In this document: piece by piece, positions 33,726 through 42,549 of the stretch
Numbering within the stretch: the first letter of the stretch is position 1
Layout of the letters: every line of letters starts with the position of its first letter
Assembly (NCBI RefSeq): GCF_012999535.1
Contig: NZ_JABBWV010000001.1
Coordinates: 1-64,000, forward strand
Direction of reading: 5' to 3'
Length of the DNA: 64,000 nucleotides
DNA from: Microbispora sp. H11081
Lineage (GTDB): Bacteria > Actinomycetota > Actinomycetes > Streptosporangiales > Streptosporangiaceae
Notes under the pieces: model-generated
The model's database searches: none
Told to the model about the DNA's origin: nothing
Seen by the model: the letters and a program-made list of their open reading frames with translations, nothing else
Program-made: the position numbers and the translations under genes

Positions 33726-34265
33726 TCAGGATTCGAACACGGCGACGGCGGCCGCGGTCAGCCTCTCCTCGACGATCTCGGCGGGCATGTCCACGGTCCT
33801 CGCCACCCCGCACCGCACCGCTCCCAGGGCCGCCCAGGCGCGTACGCGCGTGTCCGGAGACGGGTCGGGTCCGGCCAGGCGGGCGAACAGCTCCCGGCCC
33901 AGCTCCCTGATCGCCTCGCCGGGGGATCCCGGTGGGGCGTCGTCGGCGCCGCCGATGTCCTCGGTGAGGAGCCGGATCACCGCGCGGTGCCGTACGGCGA
34001 ACGCGGTGAACGCCCGCAGGAACTCCCGGTGCCCGGGAAACCCGGTGCCGAGCAGCGCGAGCAGGTCGTCGGCCGCCGGGGCGATGATCTCGGCGGCCAG
34101 CCGGTCCTTGGGATGGAAGTGGTAGGCGACCGCGGTCTTGGTCAGCCCGACCGCCGCCGCGATGTCGGCGAGCGACACGGCGGCGTACCCACGCTCGGCG
34201 AACAGGTCGCGGGCCGCGGCCAGGATCCGGGACCGGGTGACGTTGCCCTGGTCGAGTGTGGTCAT
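33726..34265 (-). CDS. TetR family repressor of the adjacent MMPL exporter
   Basis: A 179-residue regulator with the helix-turn-helix VSLADIAAAVGLTKTAVAYHFHPKDRLAAEI (about 31-61) and a short ligand-binding half. ATG 34265 is used; the frame upstream crosses the operator. It is divergent from an MMPL transporter gene, and a perfect 24-bp palindrome (34316-34339) lies between the two starts, an arrangement typical of TetR control of its own gene and of an exporter. The ligand is probably the exported lipid or drug. Confidence 0.92.
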   Translation of the reverse strand: MTTLDQGNVTRSRILAAARDLFAERGYAAVSLADIAAAVGLTKTAVAYHFHPKDRLAAEIIAPAADDLLALLGTGFPGHREFLRAFTAFAVRHRAVIRLLTEDIGGADDAPPGSPGEAIRELGRELFARLAGPDPSPDTRVRAWAALGAVRCGVARTVDMPAEIVEERLTAAAVAVFES

Positions 34266-34315
34266 CGTCTCAGTTTCCGGTGTGCCGCTCGTCCGCAATC
34301 TGTTCCGTCTACCCT

Positions 34316-34339
34316 CGTCCTGTACGGCCGTACAGGACG
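34316..34339. promoter_or_regulatory. Perfect 24-bp palindrome, TetR operator
   Basis: The half-site CGTCCTGTACGG (34316-34327) is followed directly by its exact complement (34328-34339). It lies 50 bases from the TetR start and 32 from the MMPL start, well placed to block both promoters. Confidence 0.85.
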
Positions 34340-34371
34340 GTCGTCGCAAATGCTACCCGGGACGGACGACG

Positions 34372-36621
34372 ATGAGCGGGCTTCTGGGGCGGCTCGGCGG
34401 GTGGTGCGCGCGCCACGGGTGGATCGTGCTGACGCTGTGGGTGCTGGCGGCCGGTCTGCTGACCGCGGCCACCCTGGTGTGGGGCCGCCCGGTGAACAAC
34501 AACGTGTCGATCCCCGGCACCGACGCGCAGCGGGCGCACGAACTCATGCGCGAGGGCTTCGGCCCCGGCTTCGACCCGGGCGGGACGGTGCAGCTCGTCC
34601 TCTACACGGCGGACGGCACGCTGGCCGACGAGCCGCGCAGAGAGGCCGTCGAGCAGTCGATCGAGGCCCTGCGGCGCGAGCCGCACGTCGCCCAGGTGGA
34701 GACGCCGTACCGGATCGGCGGCATGTCGTCCAACCTCAGGATCGGCATGATCACCGTGCGGTTGAGGGGGCAGGACACCACCAAGATCGCGCAGACCTCC
34801 GAGCGGCTCGTCGCCGCCGCCGCGCCGGCCGTGCGGGCGGGCGTCGAGGTCGTGCCGTCCGACAGCTCCACGCCCGCCGACAAGCAGATCAAGACCGGCG
34901 CCAGCGAGGTCGCGGGCGTGGTCGTCGCGCTGCTGGTGCTGCTGTTCGCCTTCGGGACGCTGGTCGCCGCACTCGTGCCGATCTTCACCGCGTTGATCAG
35001 CATCGGCGTGGGGCTCGGCGTCATCGCGCTGCTCGGGCACGTCGTGGACGTGCCGTCGACGGCGTCGATCCTCGCCACGATGATCGGGCTCGGCGTCGGC
35101 ATCGACTACGCGCTGTTCCTGCTGTCGCGGCACCGGTCGCTGCTGGCCGAGGGCGTGCCGGTGCGGGAGGCCGTACGGCGCACCGCGGCCTCCTCCGGCG
35201 GGGCCGTGCTGTTCGCCGGCGGCACCGTCGTGATCGCGCTGAGCGCGCTGATGTTCGCCGGCGTCCCGCTGCTGCGCACGCTCGGCTGGATCACCGGCGT
35301 CTCCGTCGTCTGCGCCGTGCTCACCGCGATCACCCTGGTGCCGGCCATGCTCGGCATCCTCGGCCACCGGATCGACGCGCTGCGGCTGCCCTTCTTCGGG
35401 CGCACCGCCCGCCGCGACGGCCCGGCGACCGGCTGGGCGAGGCTGGGCACCTGGGTGGCCCGCCGTCCCTGGCGGGTGCTCGCCGTCACCGCGCTCGTGC
35501 TCGCGGCGCTCACCGCCCCGGCCGCCACGATCGAGCTCGGCCCCCTGGACGACGGGTACGGCGACAAGGGCACCTCCGCCCGCCGCGCGTACGAGCTGAT
35601 CGAGGCGGGCTTCGGCCCGGGGGCCAACGGCGGGCTCGTCGTCGTGGCCGAACTCGACAAGAAGATCGCCGACTCGACACCGCCCGACCCGGTCGTGCAG
35701 GTGCTGCGGCAGCGGGTGGAGCACACCGACGGCGTCGCGTACGCCGCCTCGCCGCAGGTCAACGAGGACGGCAGGTCCGTGCTCATCCAGGTCGTCCCCG
35801 ACTACGGGCCGAGCGACCCGCGGGCCCTGGACGTCGTCGAACGGGTGCGTGCCATCGAGATGCCGGGCGTGGACGTCCACGTCGGCGGCGAGGTGGCCGG
35901 GATGGCGGACATGGGCGATCGCATCATGGGCCGGACCCCGCTGGTCGTCGGCATCGTGGTGCTGCTCAGCGCCGCGCTCCTCCTGCTGGCCTTCCGCGCG
36001 CCGCTGGTCGCGGTCAAGGCGGCGGCGATGAACCTCGTCTCGCTCGGCGCCGCCTTCGGCGCGCTGGCCGTGGTGTTCTCCCACGGCCTGGGCAGCCGCC
36101 TGGTCGGCATGGACCCCCCGCCGTCGGCCGACGGGTCCTACCTCGCCACCCTGTTCTTCTCCGTGCCCATCGACACGTACGTGCCGCTCATGCTGTTCGC
36201 CGTGCTGTTCGGCCTGTCGATGGACTACGAGGTCTTCCTGCTCACGTCCGTACGGCAGGCGTACGCCCGCAGCGGGGACAACCGCGCCGCGGTGGCCGAG
36301 GGACTGGGGTCGACCGGTCGCGTCATCACCTCGGCGGCGCTGATCATGGTGGCGGTGTTCACCGCCTTCATCGCCTACCCCGACCCGCTGGTCAAGGTGT
36401 TCGGTGTCGGGCTCGCCGTGGCCATCACCGTCGACGCGACCCTGATCCGGGGCTTCCTCGTGCCCGCCACGATGGTGCTGCTCGGCCGGCTCAACTGGTG
36501 GATCCCGCGGTGGCTCGACCGGATTCTGCCGAACATGTCCATCGAGGGCCACGAGGACGGCGAGCGGGTCGTGCCCGCCGAGCCGGGACCGGTCGGCCCC
36601 GGCCGGCACGCCCGCCGCTGA
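34372..36621 (+). CDS. MMPL family (RND-type) membrane transporter
   Basis: This 749-residue protein has the duplicated MMPL layout: one N-terminal membrane helix (HGWIVLTLWVLAAGLLTAA), an extracytoplasmic domain, a cluster of helices around residues 180-360 with the GLGVGIDYALFLLSRHR motif (about 238-254), then a second helix (VLAVTALVLAAL), a second domain and a second cluster with GLSMDYEVFLLTSVRQAY (about 617). These paired GxxxDY motifs carry the proton-relay aspartates. MMPL proteins export lipids, siderophores or drugs using proton flow. It is controlled in all likelihood by the divergent TetR. Family length and topology are normal; ATG 34372 opens directly with the first helix. Confidence 0.93.
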   Translation: MSGLLGRLGGWCARHGWIVLTLWVLAAGLLTAATLVWGRPVNNNVSIPGTDAQRAHELMREGFGPGFDPGGTVQLVLYTADGTLADEPRREAVEQSIEALRREPHVAQVETPYRIGGMSSNLRIGMITVRLRGQDTTKIAQTSERLVAAAAPAVRAGVEVVPSDSSTPADKQIKTGASEVAGVVVALLVLLFAFGTLVAALVPIFTALISIGVGLGVIALLGHVVDVPSTASILATMIGLGVGIDYALFLLSRHRSLLAEGVPVREAVRRTAASSGGAVLFAGGTVVIALSALMFAGVPLLRTLGWITGVSVVCAVLTAITLVPAMLGILGHRIDALRLPFFGRTARRDGPATGWARLGTWVARRPWRVLAVTALVLAALTAPAATIELGPLDDGYGDKGTSARRAYELIEAGFGPGANGGLVVVAELDKKIADSTPPDPVVQVLRQRVEHTDGVAYAASPQVNEDGRSVLIQVVPDYGPSDPRALDVVERVRAIEMPGVDVHVGGEVAGMADMGDRIMGRTPLVVGIVVLLSAALLLLAFRAPLVAVKAAAMNLVSLGAAFGALAVVFSHGLGSRLVGMDPPPSADGSYLATLFFSVPIDTYVPLMLFAVLFGLSMDYEVFLLTSVRQAYARSGDNRAAVAEGLGSTGRVITSAALIMVAVFTAFIAYPDPLVKVFGVGLAVAITVDATLIRGFLVPATMVLLGRLNWWIPRWLDRILPNMSIEGHEDGERVVPAEPGPVGPGRHARR

Positions 36622-36632
36622 CAGGCCGGTCA

Positions 36633-38000
36633 TCAGGAGGCGGGGATCGAGAAGTTCTTGCTGCGGACGGTCCAGGGGGCTCTGACCGCCAGGCCCGAGG
36701 GGCTGAGGATGTACGCGCGAGCGAAGGTGTTGCCGTTGAGCGTCATGTCCAGGAAGTGGACCACCGCGGTCATGCCCTCGGTCATCTGGCCGCCGGTGAT
36801 GAACCCGGTGTGACCGGCCTGCGGATGCTCGGCCAGAACGGCCGGCACCTGCGTGAGGTCGTAGTTGGCCCGGGTGTTGTCGTAGGCGATGTCGGAGGGC
36901 CCGCCGTCCATGAACATCACCGGGGTGTGCAGCTTGTTCAGCTCCGACCGCGGATACCCGAAGGAGGCGTCGGCGAAGAACCCGCTGTCCAGCGAGACGA
37001 CGCTCTTCACCCGCCGGTCCTGCCCGGCGACCAGCGCCTCCAGCCCACCGCAGGAGTGCCCGGCCGTGGAGACCTTGGACAGGTCGAGGCGCTGGTAGAG
37101 CGCGGAGCCAGAGCGGGAGTTCTCCCGCTCTGCCCAGGTGATCCCCTCGGTCAGCAGCGACGGGATCGGCGACCCGCTCTGCACGCCGTTCGGCGAGCCG
37201 TCGACCGACGCGGTGTTCACCACGACGAAGCCGCGGGCGGCGATGAACGTCAGCGCCTGGACGACCTCGCTGCCGTTGGTGTGGGCGCAGGCCCCGTTGC
37301 CGAAGACCAGCACGGGCATGGGACGCCCCACGGCCGCGGGGTTCGACGGCCGGTAGACCGTGTAGCGGTTCGTGCCGTACGCCCCCTCCCTGGTGACGGG
37401 GAAGTTGTTCTCGATGGCCGGCCTGCTGGGGCTGGGGCTGGGGCTGGGACTCGCACTGGGCGAAGGGCTGGGGCTCGGTGAGGCGCTGGGACTGGGCGAA
37501 GGGCTCGGGCTGGCGCTCGGCGAGGCGCTGGGACTGGGACTGGGACTGGGACTGGGGCTCGGGCTGGGCGAGGTGACTCCGCCGGTGCAGGTCACACCGT
37601 TCAACGCGAAGTCGGACGGCACGGGGTTGGCGCCGCTCCAACTGCCGTTGAACCCGAACTCGGTGCTGCCTCCGCCGGCGATGCCGCCGTTGTAGGAGAC
37701 GTTGGTCACCGTCACCTGCGAGCCGGACTGGGTGTGGGTTCCGTTCCACAACTGCGTGATGGTCTGCCCGGCCCCGAACGACCAGGTCAGCCGCCAGCCG
37801 TTGATCGGGTCACCGAGGTTGCGCACGGTGACGCTCGCGCCGAAGCCGCCCTGCCACTGGCTGGTGACCGTGTAGGTCACCTGGCACCCGGTCGTCGCGG
37901 CCGAGGCGACGTGGGCCCCCGCCACTCCGGCGCCGGCCGTCAGCAGCACCGCGGCGGCCGAAAGCCGCAACCGGCGGTGCCAAAAGCTGCCATCTCGCAC
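36633..38000 (-). CDS. Secreted CBM2-alpha/beta hydrolase (esterase-like)
   Basis: A 455-residue exported enzyme with a signal peptide (RRLRLSAAAVLLTAGAGVAGAHVASA), an N-terminal CBM2 (about 38-140; TYTVTSQWQGGFGASVTV, WNGTHTQSGSQVTV), a Ser/Pro/Ala linker of about 50 residues and a C-terminal alpha/beta hydrolase. The nucleophile elbow is TAGHSCGGLEAL, with an aspartate in VMFMDGGPSD and histidine in QAGHTGFITGG. The fold resembles dienelactone-hydrolase/polyester-hydrolase-like esterases. An ester in plant cell wall (acetylxylan or cutin) is the likely substrate, with the CBM2 holding it to cellulose. GTG 38000 has GGGAGAA six bases upstream. The 267-base gap before the next gene shows nothing further except a short tandem repeat. 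Confidence 0.88.
   Translation of the reverse strand: MRDGSFWHRRLRLSAAAVLLTAGAGVAGAHVASAATTGCQVTYTVTSQWQGGFGASVTVRNLGDPINGWRLTWSFGAGQTITQLWNGTHTQSGSQVTVTNVSYNGGIAGGGSTEFGFNGSWSGANPVPSDFALNGVTCTGGVTSPSPSPSPSPSPSPSASPSASPSPSPSPSASPSPSPSPSASPSPSPSPSRPAIENNFPVTREGAYGTNRYTVYRPSNPAAVGRPMPVLVFGNGACAHTNGSEVVQALTFIAARGFVVVNTASVDGSPNGVQSGSPIPSLLTEGITWAERENSRSGSALYQRLDLSKVSTAGHSCGGLEALVAGQDRRVKSVVSLDSGFFADASFGYPRSELNKLHTPVMFMDGGPSDIAYDNTRANYDLTQVPAVLAEHPQAGHTGFITGGQMTEGMTAVVHFLDMTLNGNTFARAYILSPSGLAVRAPWTVRSKNFSIPAS
37420..37573. repeat. Coding hexamer repeats of the Ser/Pro linker
   Basis: Runs of GGGCTG/GGACTG-type hexamers encode the Ser-Pro and Ser-Ala-Ser-Pro linker of the CBM2 esterase on the - strand. 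They keep the reading frame (6-bp unit), so slippage would only lengthen or shorten the linker. Confidence 0.85.
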
Positions 38001-38251
38001 GGGCTTCTCCCACTCTCCGAGCTGTTCGCGTCGGCGCGGACAGCCGCGGATCCAGGGGTCCGCGGACGTGGCTTCGCGCTGCCGGGAGTCAATCCGGCAC
38101 GCCAGAGGCGAGTCAACGAGACGAGAGTGGCCGCTGCCGGCCCGCCACACGGGGAAACCCCTGGTGAACAGGTGATTCTGGCGGTACGCGAACCGGCCGG
38201 CCGCCGGGGCGGAGGTGAATCTTTCACCCGTTTCCGCCCCCAGTGCCCGGG

Positions 38252-38283
38252 TCAGTAGGCCAGGGAATCAGTAGGCCAGGGAA
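38252..38283. repeat. 16-bp tandem duplication spanning the kinase stop codon
   Basis: TCAGTAGGCCAGGGAA occurs twice without a gap (38252-38267 and 38268-38283). The second copy encodes the kinase C-terminus Ser-Leu-Ala-Tyr-stop on the - strand; the first repeats it downstream, shifted in frame by one base. Confidence 0.88.
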
Positions 38284-40571
38284 GGGGGCGGCTCGTCCTG
38301 CTGGCCGGGGCTCAGCACGTTAGGAGTCTGTTGGCTGGGGCTCTGCTGGCCGCGGCTCTGCCGTTCGGGCTCACGCGGGTAGGGATTCTCCGGGGCGGGA
38401 CTCTTCCGCGGCTCAGGGATCGAGGACGTGCCCGGATTTTTGGGCTGATCGGGAGTCTTGGGCTGATCGGGAGTCTTGGGCTGATCGGGAGTCGTGGGCG
38501 TCTTGGGTGAGTCGGGTGTCTTGGGTGAGTCGGGTGTCCTGGGCGGGTCGGAGGTCTCGCCGCCACGGGCCGAGGGGGACTCGCGCGGCCGTGGGCACGG
38601 CGGGCCGTCGACCTCGACCTCGGCCTGGCGCGGCCCGCCGGCATAGGCGGGATCGGTCGTGACCCGCACCCCGAACAGGGCCGTCTTCCCGCATGCCACG
38701 GGGCCGAGGCCGGAGGCCAGTGCGAACGAATACGACGTGCGGCCCGAGAGCGTACGGACGTCGTCCGAGGCCGTGCGGCCGTCGCGGGTGAAGACGGTGG
38801 ACACCCTGACCGGGCCCTTGCCCGCGGTCCGCACCGTCACCGCCGCCGCCTCGCCGTCCCAGCGGTCGATCGCCACGCCCTCGACGGCGGGCACGGGACA
38901 GGGCGCCCCGGTGAGCTTCAGCGTGCGGGCGCGGGGGCCTGTGCCCGCGGCGGGGACCGTGGACACCTCCACCCGCCGATAGACGGTGGTCCCGCAGGCG
39001 GGGGAGGGGAACGCCTGCTGCAGGCCGATGTGGTAGGAGGCCGCGCCGCGCAACGCGACCGTCTGCGCGGGCGCGGCGGTGAGCGCGTCCGTGGACGGCC
39101 CGGACGCGAAACGCGCGGTGAGCAGGACCCGGGCCGTCGTGCTCGCCCGTACGTCGACCGTGACCGCCTGGCCGTCGAACTCCGCGATGCCGAGGCCGGT
39201 CACTCGCGCGGGCGGCGGCGACATGGTCGCGCCCAGGTGGGATGGGGTGGCGCCCGGCTCGGAAGGGCCGGGCGGCCCGGTGGTCACCGACGAGACCGGC
39301 GTGCCGGACAGATCGGGCGGCGTCGCCCCGGTGTTCTCGTCCGGCTCCGCGCCGGTGTTCTCGTCCGGCCCCGCGCCGGTCTCGGAGACATCGCCCGGCA
39401 GGACCACGCCTGGCGAGGCATCACCCGGCGAGGTCTCGTCTGTCGTGTCGGGCGCGAGCGGCGCGGTCGTCTCCGGGGAGGTCGGGGCCGGGGGAAGCGC
39501 GGCGGGAGCGCTTCGCGGCGGCGGTGGGGTGAGCAGGGTGTCCTGCGCCATCGGGGTCTGCCGGTTGGCCGCGACCAGCGCCGCGACCACGACTGCCGAC
39601 AGCACGGCGGCGCCGAGCGCGAAACGGGGCGCGAAGCGCGTGAGCCGCTCCGACAGCACGGTCTGGGCGAGCGACGTGGACGCCTCGACCGGCTCGGCCG
39701 GAGCGGCCAGGGGGAACGTCAATGCCAGCAGCGTCGCCAGTTCGGCGAGATGGCGCCGGCCGCGCTGCTCCCATTCGGGCCCGTACGCGGCGGTCGCGGC
39801 GGTCTCCAGGTCGGCCATGAACGCCCGCGCGGTGGGCGGCCGGTCCGCCGGGTTCTTGGCCATCCCGCGCGTGACCAGGCCCCGCACCGAGCCGGGGACG
39901 TCCGCCGCCGGGATGGGAGCGCCGCGGTGCAGCATGCGCAGCGCCGTCAGGTCGTCGGCGCGGTAGGGCCTGCGCCCGGTGAGGCACTCGTAGAACACGC
40001 AGGTGGCGGCGTACACGTCGGTGGCCGGGCCGGTGGGCCCGCCGTACCACTGCTCGGGAGCCATGTAGGGCGGCGTGCCCGCGGGCGCGTCAGGGGAGCC
40101 GCTGGGCGTCGCGATGCCGAAGTCCGACAGCTTGCTGGTCCCGTCGGCCTGGACGAGCACGTTCTCCGGCTTGTAGTCGCGGTGGACGATGCCCGCGGTG
40201 TGCGCGGCCGACAGGCCGGCGAGTGAGCCCTTCAGCACGACCAGCGCCGCCTCCGGGCTGGTCGAGCCGTGCTCGGCGAGGATCGCGCGCAGCGAGACCC
40301 CGTCGACGAGCTCCATGACGATCGCGGCTCCGTCGCGCGCCTCGACGTACTCGTACAGGCGCACGATGTTGGGGTCGTTCAGCTCCACCATGATCCGGGC
40401 CTCGTGCCGGAACCCGGCGAGGAAGCGCCGGTCCCGCCGCAGTTCCTCGCGCAGGTACTTGATGGCCACGTAGGCGCCGGTGGTCACGTAGGTCGCCAGC
40501 ACGACCCGTCCCGCGCCGCCGGTGCCAAGCGGGCGCACCTCGCGGTAGCCCGGTACCGACCAGGCGTTCAT
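38268..40571 (-). CDS. Transmembrane Ser/Thr protein kinase (PknB-type)
   Basis: The 767-residue protein has a cytoplasmic kinase domain (residues about 9-270), one membrane helix (about 323-343; LGAAVLSAVVVAALVAA) and a long Pro/Thr-rich exterior with two beta-rich modules (TVDVRAST..., AVTVRTAGKG...). Kinase residues include GTGGAGRVV, the ATP lysine in VAIKYL (K38), the catalytic loop HRDYKPENV, DFGIA and APEQW. The usual HRDLKPEN has tyrosine for leucine here; the catalytic aspartate, lysine and asparagine remain, so it should be active. The exterior ends in Thr-Pro-Asp-Gln-Pro-Lys repeats. It has no PASTA repeats, so it is not the classical wall-sensing PknB. It is probably an envelope-sensing kinase of unknown targets. 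Confidence 0.92.
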   Translation of the reverse strand: MNAWSVPGYREVRPLGTGGAGRVVLATYVTTGAYVAIKYLREELRRDRRFLAGFRHEARIMVELNDPNIVRLYEYVEARDGAAIVMELVDGVSLRAILAEHGSTSPEAALVVLKGSLAGLSAAHTAGIVHRDYKPENVLVQADGTSKLSDFGIATPSGSPDAPAGTPPYMAPEQWYGGPTGPATDVYAATCVFYECLTGRRPYRADDLTALRMLHRGAPIPAADVPGSVRGLVTRGMAKNPADRPPTARAFMADLETAATAAYGPEWEQRGRRHLAELATLLALTFPLAAPAEPVEASTSLAQTVLSERLTRFAPRFALGAAVLSAVVVAALVAANRQTPMAQDTLLTPPPPRSAPAALPPAPTSPETTAPLAPDTTDETSPGDASPGVVLPGDVSETGAGPDENTGAEPDENTGATPPDLSGTPVSSVTTGPPGPSEPGATPSHLGATMSPPPARVTGLGIAEFDGQAVTVDVRASTTARVLLTARFASGPSTDALTAAPAQTVALRGAASYHIGLQQAFPSPACGTTVYRRVEVSTVPAAGTGPRARTLKLTGAPCPVPAVEGVAIDRWDGEAAAVTVRTAGKGPVRVSTVFTRDGRTASDDVRTLSGRTSYSFALASGLGPVACGKTALFGVRVTTDPAYAGGPRQAEVEVDGPPCPRPRESPSARGGETSDPPRTPDSPKTPDSPKTPTTPDQPKTPDQPKTPDQPKNPGTSSIPEPRKSPAPENPYPREPERQSRGQQSPSQQTPNVLSPGQQDEPPPSLAY

Positions 40572-40818
40572 GACGCCGCCCCCTCGGATTGGGTCGTCTC
40601 CGACTGGACCAAGCCCCTGCCACGTGTGGCCCGGGCGGCGCCCCCGCCGCGTCGCCGCCCCCACCCATGCCCGCGACGGGCGGCATTCGCCAGGCACTCC
40701 CCGGCCCTGACCCAAGGTCTCACCCGAAAGGGCGGTTGTCACCGGAGCAAAAACGTCACCTCGCGGATGTAGTCCTGGCGGGCGCGGGGCCCGGGCTCCG
40801 CCGTCCGGGGGCGGGGCC

Positions 40819-40824
40819 TATGGT
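40819..40824 (+). promoter_or_regulatory. Candidate -10 hexamer, leaderless ThuA-like transcript
   Basis: TATGGT fits TAnnnT and ends 7 bases before ATG 40832, with no ribosome site between. Confidence 0.35.
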
Positions 40825-40831
40825 GCTACTC

Positions 40832-41533
40832 ATGCCGCGCAACCTCATCCTGTCCGGGGGAGTGGCCCACGACTTCCCGGCCACCTCGGCCGCCCTCGCG
40901 GGCGTGCTCGCCGAGATCGGCGTCGAGTCGGAGATCACCGAGGACGTCGCCGGGGCCCTGGCCGAGCCGCCGCGGGCCGGTCTGGTCACCGTGAACGCGT
41001 TCCGCTGGAGGATGGACGGCGACGACTTCGCGGACGAGCGCGACCGCTGGCGCTTCGAGACGCCCGACTCCGTCAGGCAGGCGCTGCTCGCCCACCTCGC
41101 GGGAGGCGGCGGGCTGCTCGCCGTGCACACCGCGTCGCTCTGCTTCGACGACTGGCCCGAGTGGGCCGGGATCCTGGGCGGCGCCTGGAGATGGGGCGAG
41201 TCGTACCACCCGCCGATCGGCCCCGCGCGGGTCCGCCTCGGCGCCGGCCATCCGGTCGTCGACGGCCTGGACGGCTTCGAGGTGACCGACTTCGAGGTGA
41301 CCGACTTCGAGGTGACCGACTTCGAGGTGATCGACGAGGTCTACAGCGACCTCGACGTCCTGCCGGACGTGAAGCCGCTGGCGTACTCGGACGACCAGCC
41401 CCTGCTGTGGGCGCGGACCGTGGCGGGCGGCAGGGTCGTGTACGACGCGCTCGGCCACGACACCCGGTCGTACGAGAACCCGGTGCGCCGCACCCTGCTG
41501 CGGCGGGCGGCACGCTGGCTCCTCGGCGACTGA
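40832..41533 (+). CDS. ThuA-like (trehalose-utilisation fold) protein
   Basis: A 233-residue protein with the ThuA/glutamine-amidotransferase-like fold: NLILSGGVAHDFPATSAALAGVL at the N-terminus, LAHLAGGGGLLAVHTASLCFDDWPEW (about 86-111) and WARTVAGGRVVYDALGHDTRS near the end. ThuA proteins take part in sugar metabolism, for example conversion of 3-keto-sugars, but the exact role varies. An in-frame 15-bp repeat gives FEVTD three times and then FEVID (about 149-168) in a surface loop. ATG 40832 follows a -10-like TATGGT at leaderless spacing. It converges on the SIS gene, so it may share substrate chemistry with the sugar kinase and isomerase next to it, though not their promoter. Confidence 0.8.
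   Translation: MPRNLILSGGVAHDFPATSAALAGVLAEIGVESEITEDVAGALAEPPRAGLVTVNAFRWRMDGDDFADERDRWRFETPDSVRQALLAHLAGGGGLLAVHTASLCFDDWPEWAGILGGAWRWGESYHPPIGPARVRLGAGHPVVDGLDGFEVTDFEVTDFEVTDFEVIDEVYSDLDVLPDVKPLAYSDDQPLLWARTVAGGRVVYDALGHDTRSYENPVRRTLLRRAARWLLGD
41276..41335. repeat. In-frame 15-bp repeats in the ThuA-like gene
   Basis: TTCGAGGTGACCGAC is repeated at 41276, 41291 and 41306, with a fourth copy at 41321 differing by one base (ATC for ACC). The copies are almost identical at nucleotide level, so the expansion is recent. It adds Phe-Glu-Val-Thr-Asp units to the protein. Confidence 0.95.
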
Positions 41534-41561
41534 CCCGCGAGCACCCCGCCACCCGGTCGTC

Positions 41562-42527
41562 TCACGGGGCCGCGCGTCCCCAGAGCGTCGCGGCGACGAG
41601 CTCGGGCACCAGCGTCTCGGTGAGCAGGGCGACGTCCTGGTCGTCGTCGTGCAGGTAGCGCACCGCCGCCTCCTGTCCCTCGACCTCCCCGCCGACGGCG
41701 AGCACCCGCGACCCCCTGAGCTTGATCCACTCCATCGCCTGGGCGTCGTAGCGCGACCCAGGGAACAGCACGGCCCGGTAGTCGCGGGTCTTGGTGAGAT
41801 AGACGTCCACGTGCGCCCAGTCGCCGGTCTCGCACGCGTCGGCCTGGCGGCGCGGTCCCTCGCGGAACATCAGCGCGGACTGCTCGGCGGACGACAGCCG
41901 CTCGGCGGGCGCGATCGTGTAGACGCCGTCCGGGCCGTCGAGCAGCGTCACGGCGTCGGCCAGCCACTCCCGCCGCCGCTCCAGCAGGTCTGCGGAGGCC
42001 TGCGCGGCCCGCCGTACGAGGCCGGCCACGGCCCCGGGGCCCGCGGCGAGCGTGAGCAGGAGGGCGAGCGTGTGCTGGAAGGTCCGGCAGGCGACGCCGC
42101 CCCGTTCCTCGCCCGCGAGCATCGGCACGACGAGGTCGGCGCCCTCGGTCACGGGGGAGCCGGGCCGGTTGGTCAGCGCCACGACGAAGGACCTGCCCCG
42201 GTGCCGGGCCAGGGCGTCGAGCGTCTCCACGCTGCCGCCCGTGGCCGAGACGACGACGGCGGCCGTACGAGGGCCGGGCGGGGTGGCGAGCGCGGCGGAG
42301 GCGTACTCCGCCACGGCGTCCACCCCCGCCGCCCGCAGCCGCTGGGCCGCCACCCCCGCCGCGTAGCGCGAACTGCCCATGCCGAGGAACACGACGCGGT
42401 CGAGCCGCCCGTCTGTCAGCCGGCCGGCCAGCCCCTCGAACGGGTCGCCGTCGTCCAGGCGGCCGGCCAGCGCGTCCAGCGCGTCCGGCTTGGCCTCCAG
42501 ATCGGCAAGGAAGAGCCCCGCGTCCAC
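41562..42527 (-). CDS. SIS-domain sugar isomerase/deaminase-like protein
   Basis: The 321-residue protein contains two SIS (sugar isomerase) subdomains like the isomerase half of GlmS and the AgaS/FrlB-type deglycases. Landmarks are RVVFLGMGSSRYAAGVAAQRL (about 44-64), VVVSATGGSVETLDAL (about 90-105), TNRPGSPVTEGADLVVPM (about 118-135) and ETGDWAHVDVYL (about 235). Members isomerise or deaminate amino-sugar phosphates or split fructosyl-amine phosphates. GTG 42527 has GAAGGAGAAG just upstream. It follows the APH-fold kinase by 22 bases on the same strand, so kinase then isomerase is a natural order: phosphorylate an amino sugar or sugar-amine conjugate, then convert it. Confidence 0.85.
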   Translation of the reverse strand: MDAGLFLADLEAKPDALDALAGRLDDGDPFEGLAGRLTDGRLDRVVFLGMGSSRYAAGVAAQRLRAAGVDAVAEYASAALATPPGPRTAAVVVSATGGSVETLDALARHRGRSFVVALTNRPGSPVTEGADLVVPMLAGEERGGVACRTFQHTLALLLTLAAGPGAVAGLVRRAAQASADLLERRREWLADAVTLLDGPDGVYTIAPAERLSSAEQSALMFREGPRRQADACETGDWAHVDVYLTKTRDYRAVLFPGSRYDAQAMEWIKLRGSRVLAVGGEVEGQEAAVRYLHDDDQDVALLTETLVPELVAATLWGRAAP

Positions 42528-42549
42528 GTCCTTCTCCTTCGCGATGTCC

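Noticed and set aside
33727-33741. tRNA-like T-arm (GGATTCGAACAC)
   Set aside because: No acceptor, D or anticodon stems can be drawn around it; it is the coding end of a TetR gene.
34309-37749. 1146-codon - strand frame opposite the MMPL gene
   Set aside because: It is antisense to a full-length transporter with conserved motifs, and its repeats (Gln/Pro/Ser) come from the wrong-frame reading of the Ser/Pro linker.
40571-40742. Extended start of the Ser/Thr kinase
   Set aside because: ATG 40571 begins directly before the kinase domain; the extension is Arg/Gly-rich and lacks support.
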